A stretch of 64,000 nt of DNA from Megamerina dolium (Eukaryota > Arthropoda > Insecta > Diptera > Megamerinidae). The notes below the pieces were generated by a model. It saw only the letters and a list, made by a program, of their open reading frames with translations. It had not been told where the DNA came from and made no database searches. The DNA lies in assembly GCA_963854835.1 (NCBI GenBank), contig OY978525.1, positions 90,484,307-90,548,306 of the forward strand, read 5' to 3'. Positions 1 through 13,385 of the stretch are shown in pieces (positions within the stretch are counted from its first letter, which is position 1; each line of letters begins with the position of its first letter). The translations under genes and the position numbers were made by a program.

Positions 1-2646
1 AGACAACAAAGAACTATCAAGACGCTGCAGGGTTGGTCTTTTTAGTATTACTACTATCACTATTACTAAATAGTGAATATCATTTAAATGAATCATACAC
101 TGAATATAGTAAGGTGTGTTATCTAACCTCTATACAAAAATAATATTGATGCGAAATATCAAGCTTGACTTTCAGCTAAACCAATTTGAAAAAATCTTTA
201 AAAAAAAACAAAAAACAAATTTTGGTTTCATATTTATTTCCAAATAAATGCTCTCAAATAATAGAAAAATATAATCCACTAAGTTCTGCGTAGAAGTTTT
301 TAGAAAACCTGTGTAAATTGTTTTCATAGAAAGCATAGAAAAAGACATATTTTTAGAATTATAATTAAATAACAATGTCATAGACATTTTGGCTACGTTG
401 ATATCAAAACATATGCCTAAAAGTATGCTGTAATTTTATATAAATAATCACTTTTCGGTTACCTGCTTATTGAAAGGTACAAATTTTTGTTACTTTTGTT
501 ACGATAAAAGAAAATTTTTACATTTCGAACCAAAGTATTCAATCGTTGACGTGAGTTGGGATTATGTTCCATAATATAGAATCTTAGGATAAATAGAGCA
601 TTATACTATAATGCGGTAATATGAAGATCCCTGAGTTCTAGCTCATACTTGTAAATCTGCGTTTGAGGTGATCCCTCGGCTTATTCTGATATAACTACAA
701 AGTCATCCTTAAACAATAAATATAATATTGTGTTCTTAAGAATAGAATAGACTTATTTTAATCCACTAATGTCTACAATTGTAATAGCAATAAGTACAAG
801 TACGATGGAGAATACGACATAATGTACCACCAGGATTCATCATCTTTGAAGCTGGATGAATTACAATATAATTTGTCGTAAAAATATGTTCAACTCAAAA
901 GAATTCAATGCCATTCAAATATTGGAGTTTATTTTATTTTTATTGCAGGAACTATTTTACTAAATGTACATAAGTACTCTGTCATCACCACTGATTGAGT
1001 CATTTGTTGTCTCGATTGCAGTAGCTCCTGCAACTTTTCTGGTGAAGTTACATTCGTTTTATGCGTCTTTTTAAAACAGTCCGACTGGCGTCAGGAATTA
1101 GTAAAGTGTCTCGCAGATTTTGTTTTTTTTTTTTATTTACACTACTCAGAACTACGCAAGAATGAGAAACGTAGTGCGAAATATCATTGTGCGAGCACTA
1201 TTAAAAAGCAGGAAGAATATTACTACACCAAACAGCGCATAGCGGCGAAGAGAAAACAACATGATATCTTCTTCGTTGTTAATGGTCGCTCATTTTATAG
1301 TTCATTCGTACACATTGCCCCGCCAATTCATATAAATTGTGTTTTTTTTTCCTTTTATTTCTTTGTTTCTTTGTTCTGGAACGCTCAGTCATCACCATAG
1401 TCATCATCAAGTGCTGCCACTGCTGCCACTGCTATTGCTGCTGCGCCAATATTATTGCTAGCACGCAAGCACCAAACTTTAAAACAACAAACAAAAAATA
1501 AATACAACGATGAAGATGAATAATAAACAAAAACTAAAAGTAGAAATTTTTCAGAAACTTAATCAGACACAAACACTTTCGTGTGTGATCCATTCGTATG
1601 TAGTATGTACCTATACGTTTGAGTTCTCTTTGCTTTTTGAGGCATGATGCAAAATTCATCATAAACAGCATTTTGAACTAAACTGAAATTTAGTGGAAAA
1701 AAAGAGAAAGAGTAGTACATATACTACTAGTACATGAAGTTTCTTCATGCATCCCTGACTTTTTAGGAAAGTGCAAGCACCAATAGCAGCAGCCAACAAA
1801 GAAAATAAATTCAATGTTGCTTTGTGTCTGTACAGAGTCTAAAATGCCATCATCATCAACAACATCACACCATAATCATCAATGTTCTTTGTGTCTGGTG
1901 CATTATTTATTTGACTGAATTGGTTCGTTGGATGCAATGAGCTGAGTGAAAAATAATTCATTGATTTTTAAACAGGGGCAGGGGAAGACAATCAGTTACA
2001 CTTTGTCCAACAAAACATATGATGTTGCAACTTTGTTTACAACTGAAGTCTACCAATAAAGGCACTTTTTATAAAGATTCCACAAGACCCTACCTAACTA
2101 CACTCGTTGAAATATATATACTAAGTATATTGAGATTTTGTATTTATTTTTTCAATAAACATACACAAATATATTTCAACTTCATGGCGATGCATAAATT
2201 TTGTGGCTGATATAATAAATACTAACGATCAATGAGTGTTTCATTATTACACTTCACAATAGAGCACGCAAACCCTTGTTTGGGTTATTGTGCGTTTGAA
2301 CAGTTCTGGATGGAAATTAGGCATCACTTTTCCTGAGCTCATTTTTAGAACAAATCGATACTTAAATAATTTAGGAGAATAATTCTTTACAAAATGTTAC
2401 TTGCAACGTCATTTGTGGGTATTTTTATTTGATTGTGTATTGTTTTGTTGACTTTAAAAATTTCATAAATAATTCATGAAGATCTCAATTAAAGTTTATT
2501 AAGAATAAATAAATTTTGAAATTAAATATTTTTCACTAAAAACTCCAACTTTTACAAGATGCTTTGTTAACTTTTTTGAACAATATACCATTCATCGATG
2601 TTAGCGCAGCAAAGTATTGATTAGACAGACTACTAAAAGCGACTTA
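1..2646. other. AT-rich DNA with no recognised gene, probably intron of the FBXL20-like gene
   Basis: Only short open frames without similarity to known proteins, plus scattered CAA/CAG-type short repeats near 1.4 and 1.86 kb. By position it lies in the intron downstream of the F-box exon. None of the expected leucine-rich-repeat coding sequence was found on the minus strand. Confidence 0.4.
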
Positions 2647-3172
2647 TAGCCTAGACAGACGGCAGCCTAATTCCGGATTACCGAGTTAATTCGAATTAAC
2701 TCGGGCATTAACTGCAGCTAATCCGCATTAACTCTATGAGTTAATTCTCAAAATAAGAGAGGATTAGGGCAATTTGCGATGGCAACACTGCTAAAAATTT
2801 TCTATTGGGAATTTTTCTCGATTCATTTTACAAAATATTAGGTGCGTTCGCTTATAAAAAATTTTCAACAATTGTTCAGTTTTCAACATGAAAAGCGTTG
2901 GCGAACAAATAAATCCAGCTGTCAATTACGAACTGTGATTGTCAATTTACAAGTTTCTGATAGTTTTCAGTTCACATACTTCTTGTAGATTGTCTCATAT
3001 CGAGAGTGACAGATGACAGAAATTGATAGTGATAGTAATGTAGGTGAGCAGACCTAATAAAACAGCAATCAGCCATTTAGTTAATCCGCAATATTGCCGT
3101 CTGTAAGGTTAATAATTTATTCGGATTAAGTGCGCCGGTAATCCGGAATAACGCTGCCGTGTGTCTACGCTA
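2647..3172. mobile_element. MITE of about 0.52 kb with 35-bp terminal inverted repeats
   Basis: The left end (CTAGACAGACGGCAGC then CTAATTCCGGATTACCG) is matched on the opposite strand at the right end (GTAGACACACGGCAGC then GTTATTCCGGATTACCG), about 32 of 37 positions identical. The outermost bases are consistent with a TA target. There is no coding capacity. The interior has repeated TTAACTC and AATCCGC-type short motifs near both ends. The superfamily is not clear from the termini alone. Confidence 0.72.
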
Positions 3173-5013
3173 ATAGAGGTTAAAGAGAAAATATTCTAAA
3201 GGCACGCCAAAATGTCTGAATTTTTACATTGTATTTTATATTTACTGAATTTTACTAAATTTTAAATTTCTCATTTAAAATAACATATATCTATATATAC
3301 ATATACATATATTTTATATAACATTTAGAAAAACGTTCATAAAAATGTCTACAAATGGCAAAACATAAATAACAAATCATATAAATGTTTTTGCATTTCT
3401 GTATGAATCCAAAACAAATAAAAAAAAATTTCAAAATTCCTCAAGGTCATCTAATTTGTACAACTAAATAACAAAAGCAAAATAGTTGTCATTAAAATTT
3501 CCTAAATGGCAAGGCCAATGAGCTTAAACCTTACGGCAAAACAAAAAGACAAAAATTATGTTAAGCTTATGTAAAAAAGAATTAAGTATGAAGCCTATTA
3601 CATGTGTATAACGCACAAATGACCTCAATTTTGTATATGTTTGCGAGCTCTCGTATACGTAATTGATACTTTAATATGCATACAAACAAAATGTCTATTA
3701 TATTGTGCGGGTATAGCGAATAAATAAGGTAGTATTTTACTTATGAAGAAGTTATACATATGCCTATTATGTAGCTAACAATCGTAATTCTCATTTATTC
3801 TCATGCTCGTCCTCAATTTAATATATGTATGTACATAACTTATTACTAGTTCTTATGTGTATGTTAAGGCGGATCAAATTTTATGTCAAATAATCGTATA
3901 GCAAAAACGGAAACTACCAATGTCTAAGTTAATTAAAATTGATTTTAGACCCATGATTTCTTGAGCAGAATCAGTGGTAGTTTCTTTTTTAGTACTATAC
4001 AATTTGTCACGGTTCTTACCCTTATTAATTTGACACGGCCTAATGTTCATATACACATTTGTATAGCAGACACGTTCATCGTACATACGTATAGTACATA
4101 CGTATTAGCTATGTAATCGAAAATGTCAAAAGGTTACATTTTCACTTTCATTTGAGAGGTCTCACCATCAATGTATTTGTAAAATTGCTCACAATACTAA
4201 AACTATATTCAAATCAAATATTCAGGAATATCGTGTTCCACTTTTTGGCTCTCTTTAACTTTTATTGTATTTTATACAAACGTTTTCTTCTTAATTAATA
4301 TGTTACATTTTAATTCTTTATCAATATCGTATGGTATCTTCAATAACATATCAGGACTGAAAAGAAATTGGAACAATCCCCGTATAAATTAAATCTTCAA
4401 GAATTTCATTAGTTTATAAGTATGCGACATATTTCATATACACATTTCAAAATTAAAATTAGCACATTGCTCTTGTGCTTTTTTCAATATATTATTTTCT
4501 AAGCTTGTCGCTATATGAAAATCACCCCCTGGAAATGTTAAGTTATCAAAAAAACCACTCAATATGAAATTTTAAGTCAATCGCATAAGATTTAGAAGTT
4601 GCGACTTAAGCGTGAAGTTCGCAAAATTTGTATTTTTCTAAAAGTAAGTTCATATAATGTAAAAAAAAATTGGTTACAGTTTTTGTATATTTACCAAACT
4701 CTATTGATGGTCAGAATCGTGACATAAATAACGATTATAAAGTATTTTAAAAGTCAAAATTCTATAAAATTGAGCAAAAATTTATTTAACATCAACATCA
4801 TTTTGCTAAAATGTTTCTTCGCAAAAATAATTTCAATTTAGTAACTTGTAAAATCAAAATTGACGATATACGAAGAATTCTGCTTCTGGGGTTGCGGGGG
4901 TTCTCTAAACCTTTTGAGATCGGCGTAAAATTTCATATTTAGTAGTTTTTTTTTTAATAACAGCATTTCGAGAGGGTATTCCGCAAAAACATTATGACCA
5001 CCGAAGAAGAAAA
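3173..5013. other. AT-rich intronic DNA, nothing recognised
   Basis: Scattered short open frames only; no homology, TIR pair or tandem array seen. Confidence 0.4.
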
Positions 5014-5181
5014 TAGAGGGTGGATTGATAAAGAAGCTACTTAAGTACTAAAAAGGCAAACAAACACAAAAACTTTTTTTTTTTGAAATTGCGATCTGTC
5101 AAACGTCAGCTGTTAAAATTTCATCGATTAGTTTATTTGTTGTAGTCGTTTGAAGTAACCAACTTTTGTGTTTCTTGAAAA

Positions 5182-6202
5182 ATGGAAAAAAGCGAATTTC
5201 GTGCAGTGATTAAACACTATTATTTGAAAGGGAAAACGGCGAAAGAGACAAAAGAAAAGCTCGATAAATATTACGGTGAGTCTGCTCCTTCAGATTACAT
5301 GGTAAAATATTGGATTGCTGAATTTAAACGCGGCCGAACAAGCACTGCAACAATACCATCAACAGGAAGGCCAAAAGAGGTGGTTACTCGATATCGTTAT
5401 AAATGATCGCCGAGTCAAGTTGCGTAAGATTGTTGAAATGGTAAACATCTTATATGAACGTGTGTTCAACATTTTGCATGAACATTTGCATATGAAAAAG
5501 CTATCGGCAAGATGGGTGCCGCGTTTACTCAGAGTCGAACAAAAACGAGTTCGAGAGACCACTTCACAGCGGTGTTTGGACATGATCAAGCGTAATCCTG
5601 TTGATTTTTGGCGTCGGTTAATAACTGTTGATGGAACGTGGGTCTACTACTATACACCTGAAACCAAAAATCAGTCGAAACAATGGGTGGAAGCTGGTGG
5701 AAATGCTCCGAAGAAGGCGAAGGCAGTGATATCGGCTGGCATGGTTATGGCCACTGTATTTTGGGATGAACTCGGAATATTGATTATCGATGACACAATC
5801 ACAGGAAAGTATTATCGTGCATTATTGGATCAATTGATCCAATAATGCACGATCATCAAGAAAAAACGACCACATTTAAAGAAGAAAAAAGTGTTCTTTT
5901 TTCAAGACAACGCATCGGTTCACACAGCATTAGATACGATGCTAAAATTACTTGAAATACACTTCGCATTGGTTGATCATCCACCTTATAGTCCAGATTT
6001 AGCTTCTAGTGACTTTTTTCTGTTTATAAACTTGAAAAAATGGCCCGCAGGAAAAAGATTCAGCTCAAACGAAGAAGTGATTACCGAAACTAACGCGTAT
6101 TTTGAGGGGTTCCCGAAATCGTATTATTCAGATGGTATAAAACAGTTGAAATATCGTCTTACTAAGTGTGTCGAAGTAAAAGCAGACTATGTTGAGAAAT
6201 AA
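5182..6202 (+). pseudogene. mariner transposase pseudogene (DD34D)
   Basis: The reading starts at the ATG at 5182 (MEKSEFRAVIKHYYLKGKTA), typical of irritans-subfamily mariners. The N-terminal helix-turn-helix part ends in a frameshift near 5385-5400. It continues in the frame that runs to 5845, with KLSARWVPRLL and the first catalytic Asp in TVDGTW (the usual motif is MDETW). A palindromic rearrangement at 5814-5853 breaks the frame again. The last part, from about 5885, holds the second Asp in FFQDNASVH and the third in YSPDLASSDFFLF, 34 residues apart. All three catalytic Asp residues survive, but the two frame breaks make the gene non-functional. It once cut and pasted the element at TA sites. 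Confidence 0.88.
5814..5853. repeat. 40-bp perfect palindrome inside the mariner transposase
   Basis: The 20 bases ATCGTGCATTATTGGATCAA are followed directly by their exact reverse complement, with no spacer. It sits where intact mariners have ordinary coding sequence between the ALLDQL and KKKRPH motifs, so it arose by copying one strand onto the other. Confidence 0.93.
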
Positions 6203-6246
6203 ATAGTTTTTTTTCTACTTAGGTAGCTTCATTATCAATCCGCCCT

Positions 6247-7780
6247 TAGTTAAATTGCTTAAAATATTTGATCTTGTGATTTCTGACGATACATAAACAA
6301 CTATGCACAATTTAAATAATTATAAGAACAAAAATTTTTGCGCGATAACAAATGTAAATCCTTATGGATAATATATGACAATTATATACGCATATATATA
6401 GAGGAATTATCTTCTGCATGTGCCCGTAACGATTATCGATTTATCATTCGCACTACAAAGCCCATGACATTAAGATCAAGCACTCACTAAACACTAATCA
6501 ACACAATTTATTCACAAGTGACAAATAGTTCACGATTTACCAAGTCTAGCCATGTAGATACATATATGTATTTACTCATATGTATGTATATACAATATAT
6601 GAATATTTATTATAGTACCTATGTATATATCTACGTATAAGTATGTATATGGATACGTAGTCGTAATTTATGCGATTTAAATAAGAGAATATAAAAATGT
6701 GCTAATAAAGAAAATAGTGTTGAATAGAGCAATGTGTGAAACTCAAGCACATTCGTAGATTAAACAGACACATACTCCATCAGTTTACCAGTAGCCAATA
6801 TGACTCTATTACTACCGATATGCCTGACCGCCATACTCACTACTCACATTTTTCTGATCCAAACAGAGAGCAGTTGAATGGAAATAAAGTATATTGACGC
6901 AGAAGCATCGATTATAGGGATGTCGATATTTCAAAAGTTTCCATACGATACTCAAATGAACAGATGGCAATACCCATAAGAAATCACAATCGCTACTCTA
7001 CAATTAAATTATTTGTTAAAAGTTGTATAATATTTTCTTGTACTTCAACTTATGTATATTTATTTTTGTTATGTTATTATAATTTCTTTTTATATAGTGT
7101 GATATATTACTCAAATTTTTTTTTTTCATATTGTTTGTATGCAAAAGAAAAATATCTGTACATATGTGTACAAGTATATCTGTAAATACACACACCTGAC
7201 TGAAATCTGAATTTGAAATAATGCCAACAATAAAATAAATTATAATAATCGCATATGCCTGAATTGTATTAATTATTCGTAACAGGTATAACAGCAATTG
7301 ATATTCAGCAAATAACCCGGAAATACAATATAAGAATGATGAAATTTCTCATTCCATATGCACTTACTCTTTCTCATACTTTGTTTGATACATATGTCTT
7401 GCCGAAAGCGTTATTTCAAATTTAAATTTAAAATATGTGATTGCACATCGGTAATCACTCATCATTAAAAGAAGATAATTGTACATTTACGCAAAAAAGT
7501 ATCGATTCTGATCAATTGAAAAGTAATATACATAAAAAATATCGCCATCTCATTTGAGTAGTTCAAGTATATGAACGAGTTTCAATAAGAAAAATTCGAA
7601 TGCTTGACACAATAATTCAGTACAAGGGTAAAGAAGGATTACACATTTTTCCAAAACTATACCCAATATAAGCAAATACATATGTGCATTCATTTTAAAT
7701 GGAAAAAATTCCACGCACATTACCTCAAACGAACCAGGAAAGAAGAAAACAATATTTGTTGGTATATAAGGCATACTTAC
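6247..7780. other. Intronic DNA downstream of the F-box exon
   Basis: AT-rich with short TATG-type runs near 6.56-6.65 kb. No exon, transposon end or RNA gene seen. The donor GTAAGT of the F-box exon lies at its right edge. Confidence 0.4.
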
Positions 7781-7897
7781 TTGTGCGCATCTGCATAAGG
7801 ATACAACATCCAAATATGAGAATATACGTAAAAGGATTTCCTTTGGCAGTTGTTTTATAGGTTCATCATCGGAATCTGTTGAACTGAGGAATGTTTG
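7781..7897 (-). CDS. FBXL20: F-box exon of an FBXL2/FBXL20-type F-box/LRR protein (CG9003 orthologue)
   Basis: Internal coding exon of 117 bp (39 codons, phase 0 at both ends). The reverse strand shows an acceptor (TTTTAG) just before 7897 and a consensus donor GTAAGT just after 7781. The translation begins QTFLSSTDSDDEPIKQ and continues with LPKEILLRIFSYLDVVSLCR then CAQ. This is the start of the F-box of the FBXL2/FBXL20 family, whose human members carry LPKELLLRIFSFLD at this place. Family knowledge: the F-box binds Skp1 and puts the protein into an SCF ubiquitin ligase; the following LRRs bind substrate, and mammalian FBXL20 (SCRAPPER) ubiquitinates the synaptic protein RIM1. The remaining F-box and LRR exons are not found in 1-7780 on this strand, so the next intron exceeds 7.7 kb and runs off the window. 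Assignment to CG9003 is inference from the family match. Confidence 0.88.
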
Positions 7898-9069
7898 CTA
7901 AAATGACAATAAAAATATATTCATATACAAAATTATTAATACATGTATTCAAAAAATGGTTTATTTAATTATTTATTTATTTAAAAATATAAGCAAATGA
8001 GAATATAAACAAACGAGACTATAGTATGACGTGAATGAAATATAAATACGTATGAATTGAATAAATATGCATGTATGTGCATAAATGAAAAATAAATTCA
8101 ATCTGAGCTAATTGTTTTGATTTATATGCAAAGATACGCATGAAAATAAATCGAAAATCATAAAACATTATGTAGAATGTATTGCAGCAGCGTAAAGTTT
8201 GTAATTTATAGCGATACACAGCCAGCAGAGAATACGATGTTCTAAAAAGCATATTCCTTATTCGCCTACTCATTTCTTTTATATAGACATACATTTTGAT
8301 ATCAACAAATTATTTTATATTGAAACTCAAATAAGCAATTCAAAAAACTAGGAGTATAATAAGAGCAATCGTCAATAGCTCCAAAAGAGTACTCCAAAAT
8401 GTTACATGATGACCAAGAAATGCGATCAATATCCTTTTTAATCAAAAAGGACCGCATGCTGGAGTACTGTAAATTTGTTACTTTCAAGCTAATATCAAAA
8501 GAGAAGATTAAAGCGACTTTTCTGCATTGTATGCATGTCCTAAGTTTATAAAGAATATAAAAAAGACAGGATTTGGAACAATAGAGTCTAATGAAGTCGC
8601 TACTATACTATTATTGCTTCTGGTGATCGTATACGTAGAGGTTGTGCTTTAAGAGATCCGTACTATTAAGGTATTTATGTATGGCTTTATTAAGGAAAAT
8701 TATGTTATACAGAAAATATACAATGGGTCATTTCTTAAAATTTTTATCAGAAAACTTATTTTAACCAATAATATTGGTTAAAATAACACATCGAAAAAAT
8801 TCGCTCAATCACAAGAGTAAAAATACAAATCAAAGAAATATTTACATAGGATTTAAACTTCAACTACAACAATGCGTCTATATTATTATAACTTTTTAAA
8901 GAAAATCCACAAATATAATTATTTGTACTTATCTATCGCCGACAAAAATTTTTGATTCCATAAATTTGCGTATTGCTATGATTAATTGAAATCCTATTTT
9001 GGGTTTATATGTTGACAGCTACCATTAGCAATTTATTTACTTTAAAAAATAAATATATTATTTCAAGAA

Positions 9070-9185
9070 GTGCCCACCTCTCGGCAAGCAATTGATAATT
9101 CTATCGACAGTAACAACCTTTCTGAAAGAGCTCTGCTGCAAAGCTCAAGTAAAGTTATGTCAAAAGGGTTATAAAAATAAAATAA
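9070..9185 (+). repeat. Fragment of the tRNA-derived SINE
   Basis: Internal SINE body only: CTCGGCAAGCAATTG, CGACAGTAACAACCTTTC and CAAAGCTCAAG-type motifs appear in the same order as in the full copies at 33.9 and 57.2 kb. The tRNA-like head and 3' hairpin are missing. Confidence 0.55.
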
Positions 9186-9728
9186 AAATTCTGACCATTC
9201 TGGCTACCATCACAATAAACTTGAAGAATGTCAATAAAGACCGGCTGAGTTCCTAGCAAATATCGATACCCTCCAGGTATCGGATAAATTTAGATTTTTA
9301 TGCTGCATTATTATTCATCAAAAGACTAGCATCGATTAGTCGAAACAAATGCTGAATATCTTCATTTATGTATGAATAAACGTAAATCCTAATGCAATGA
9401 TTTGTCGACTGTATGAGCCTCCGACGATGGGTTTATCATTATAACACATTATTGCTATAATTATGTAATTATTGATTAATACACAAATATTATTAATCAT
9501 CATCATCAATTAAGGCAATTATATTCTCAAAGCGCTATTACAATATTCAATACATATCGCTTATTTTACCTTATTGTATCCAAATGTTAATGATTACTTT
9601 GTTACAATAAATTATCTATCACATATCTATTTGCGCACATTAATTACACTTATCAATTGACATAGGGTAATATTACGTACATATGTATGTATAAATGAGT
9701 GTATTTCGTGAAGATGAACACGTAGGTC

Positions 9729-10759
9729 CGAGGGCGATCCCAGAACTACCCGACCTGCCAGTAGTCGGTGACAGTAGTTTGTGAAAAATTACTTTGGTGA
9801 AAAGTGGCAACCTTATAAAACATATGTTTTAAGTTTCAAGGCGCCACGTTGTTTCGTGTTTTTTTTTTTTTTGAAGCCATCTAAAATTAACGACCTCAGT
9901 GTAATTCAATACTTTCATTTGAAAGGTCTCAGTCCAACGAATATTAAAGCCGAACTAGATTCTACTCTGGGGGAGTCTTCGTTTACGACCATAAAATATT
10001 GGGTGGCAGAGATTAAACGAGGTCGTACGAGCTACTAAGTCGAACACCATAGTGGTCGACCGATTGAGGTGGCCACGCCAGAAACAGTTAAGAAAATCCA
10101 CAAAGTGGTGAAATTACAGGCATTTCAAAAAGTGCTATATATCGTATGTTGACCAAAAATTTGGAGATGAAAAAGCTGTGTACAAGATGGGTGCCGCGTT
10201 TGCTCACAATAGAACAAAAACAACTTCGTGAAGATGTTTCTATAGAGTGTTTGGCGATGTTTCACAATAATAAAGGCGAGTTTTTGCGTCGATTCGTAAC
10301 CATGGAGGAGACATGGGTACACCACTTCACTCCTGAGACAAAGGAGCAGTCAGTGGACAGTGGACTGAAAAAGGAGAATCGTGTCCAAAGAAGGCGAAGA
10401 CAGTTCCATCTGCAGGAAAGGTTATTGCGACTGCGAAAAAGAAAATTTTGGTTCATCAAGACAATGCACCAGTTCACACATCCGCTATTGCGATGGCAAA
10501 AATCAATGAGTTAAAGCTCGAATTGCTTCAGCACGCACATTATTCGCCAGATTTACCTCCTTCGGATTATTTTCTATTTACAAATTTGAAAAAATTGCTT
10601 GGTGGTAGAAGATTTGCAAACAATGTAGAGGTGGAGTCTGCGGTAGATGGCTATTTGGCCTACTGTAAACAGGATATCGAAGCTATAGAATATCGCTGGG
10701 AAAAGTGTATAGAGCTAAAAGCTTCTTTGTTAGGTCGGGTAGTTCTGGGACCGCCCTCG
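9729..10759 (+). mobile_element. mariner element, internally deleted
   Basis: Terminal inverted repeats of about 28 bp: left CGAGGGCGATCCCAGAACTA and right (reverse complement) CGAGGGCGGTCCCAGAACTA, both continuing CCCGACCT. The right end abuts TA at 10760. On the left, four extra bases separate the repeat from the nearest TA (9723-9724). At 1.03 kb it is about 250 bp shorter than a normal mariner; the missing part lies in the transposase between KVIAT and KKKILVHQDN. Confidence 0.84.
9870..10734 (+). pseudogene. mariner transposase pseudogene with internal deletion
   Basis: The N-terminal part (VIQYFHLKGLSPTNIKAELD, then KYWVAEIKRGRTS) meets an in-frame stop at about 10036 and then a frameshift. 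The middle part carries KKLCTRWVPRLL and VTMEETWVHHFTPETKEQS; the usual catalytic Asp of MDETW is Glu here. A further frameshift near 10362 and a deletion of roughly 60 codons follow. The C-terminal part has the other two Asp residues, in VHQDNAPVH and YSPDLPPSDYFLF, 34 residues apart. It is related to, but clearly distinct from, the element at 5.0 kb. It is non-functional. Confidence 0.84.
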
Positions 10760-12771
10760 TATATCGCTCATGTGCTATCGTATCAGTTGACATCACTCAA
10801 AAAAGAGCAACATCATATCAACACAAATAACTAATTATACTCTGTTCCTTGTTATTTAATACAATTGATAAGCAACACAAGGGATTTATTATTGGGACAG
10901 AAAGAAATATCTATTTAATATTTATTTGATTCTTATAAGAAGTATACTCATACTAATCAAACTATGATTATTGCTATTTGTATTTTTAAATAATTTTCGA
11001 ATTCTAGTAGGTAGCTAAGCAGTAGAGATAAGATTTGAAATGACTCGTATTTTGAAATATTATTTAATCCACTGATAAAAATTATTTACTTTCCATAATT
11101 GAATGAGATACAGTAAGATGGAGTGAGATGGCATTAATAAAGGCGAATATGACGTCAAACGGCATATCACCCTGTTGAACCGAAAACAATACATTGCTGA
11201 AAATATATATGCTTCTTTTTGAAAATGTTTTGCTTTGCATTTATTAAATTTTTTATTGTAGCAGCGATGTCTCTCTCGGTAAGCTCGAATTTATAAAAAT
11301 ATTATGTGTATGTATATGTTTAAATCAAATTTTAGCTGTACTTGAAATGATTCAGTTCAGTAATGATCACAAAGAAAATTACTAGAATAATCTTGAATAG
11401 TGCTATCCTTCTATCGAAATCCAAACGATATTCATTTTCAATTTATAATGAATGTTGAAGACATCTTTTAAAAAATTAATTTTATTTATATAAAATAAAT
11501 AAAATGTATATAAATATAAAATAATATAAAAATATAAAATATAAATAAATTAGTATAGAGAAATAAATTATAAAGAATAATTCGCGCTATTGCCGAACGT
11601 ATTTGATGTCAATGAAATACGAGTATAATAAATAGAATATTGAAAAATACCGATTTCTGAAGTGTTGCGATTTTGGCTTGTAAATAGTAGGAATAGATGG
11701 TTGAATTTCTTTCATCATATGCTAGATGCATAGATAATCGATAGTAAAACTTTGAAAAAATTATCTGAACAATATTGATTACTAGATGGTGCTTAGAAGT
11801 AGCATCAAAGTGTAAAAGTATGCTTCAAGGTCCAAAAGAAGTTAATTCAAATGTTGATACTTTTATGATACATCGCTCGACTATTTCTTGCCAGATTATT
11901 TCTCACTAAAATATTTACCTATAAATCAATAAATATTTCTTTCACTATTTCTCTGTAAAAGCTGTGTTATACCTTCAAATCTTTGAAATAGCTAAGGTCA
12001 TATTGTAAATTTTAATGCATAAATATAACAAAATTTGCAGGATATAATTCATAAACTTACTAACAATAGCAGAACATTAAATTTCCGCACCCAGTTTGAG
12101 GTATTTAATATGCAGTACTTTAATTAAAAAATTCAATGAGATATGTTAGACAAACAGTATGAACATTTTCAATTATTTTTCTTTTCTATTCATCTCCTCC
12201 TTCTACTAATCGCCATCTACTCACAACCCTGTTTTTTTCATCGTATGCATAATGTGCATAATATAATGACAAACAAACAAAAAAATCAATATATTAAATT
12301 TCGTATTTGCATTGTAATCTAAACTAATGACTTTAATTGCAAATCAATATATATGACCAAGTGGAAAATCTTCCATGTACTTTACACCCACATGTACATG
12401 TATGCATCATGGTAAAACTATTGCCATTAGTAAATAGCTCATGTAAACTTTGTTCCTGGGCAACAATATGTATAATACCCAGTAAATACTTAGTACAAGT
12501 ATTCTACTAGTATTAGTACAGGTACACAATGGCTTCCATGCAAATGTGCTCTGTACAAAAAAGTAACGTTAGAAGGACAATTATCGCGTGCTAAGTACAC
12601 ACGTAAATTGCTTGAAATAGAGGGAGAGAGTGAGGAAGAAAAATGAAGAGAAAGAGAAGAAAAAAGGAATAATTTTAAAGTCATGGCATTCTTCGTTGGT
12701 TTGATTGTTGTTTCAAACAATAGATAGATTGGTAGTTAACTAACTACACAGTTGGTCGATTGTATACTATG

Positions 12772-12803
12772 CTTATATATATATGTGTGTGTGTGTGTGT
12801 GTG
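12772..12803. repeat. (TA)n(TG)n microsatellite
   Basis: A short TA run followed by ten TG units. Confidence 0.9.
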
Positions 12804-13302
12804 ATTAAATTACAAATACTCAGCTGGTGGTTTTTAATAAAACAAACCAAAGAAATTAATATCAAATGCTTATAAGCCAAACATTTCACTCCACTGTGAA
12901 TAGCTTTGATAACGGGTAAAATAAAGGAAGCTCAACTCAATCATAAAAAAATGCAAAAATTAAATATAAAATATAATACATTTTTAATATTTTATAATTG
13001 AATTTGCAAAGTGTTACAAAAAATCGCACACGCATAAAGACAAATTTACAATAAAAGGAGCACCACTTCTTTTTTCTACATATTCAAATTAAAATAAATC
13101 TCATTTCATGTTCATGTCATGAAAATTGTGAAAAATCACACAACACTCACATGAGATTAGGTAAAGTGAAATGAATTGTATGATACGTTCTGAACAAGGT
13201 GTGCTGTTGCAACACGAGCACGATATGCAACAGCTCTATGTATAGCCGCAATCGCAACGAACAAAGAAATCTCAGATGTATACAATTGTACTATGCGCTT
13301 AC

Positions 13303-13385
13303 GTATATGTATGTATATGTATATGTATATATATATGTATATGTATATGTATATGTATATATGTGTACAATATGTATATGTAGAT
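13303..13385. repeat. (TATATG)n microsatellite
   Basis: About 80 bp of TATATG/TATG units. The open frames here in both directions are Tyr/Ile/Met/Val repeats produced by the microsatellite. Confidence 0.88.

Larger units (their letters stand above)
5016..6246 (+). mobile_element. mariner element, irritans-like, broken
   Basis: Bounded by inverted repeats: the left GGTGGATTGATAAAGAAGCT and the reverse complement of the right GGCGGATTGATAATGAAGCT match over about 30 bp, with TA on each outer side. The length of about 1.23 kb is normal for mariner. It carries one transposase reading direction, now split by frameshifts. It lies in the FBXL20-like gene, in opposite orientation to it. Confidence 0.88.
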
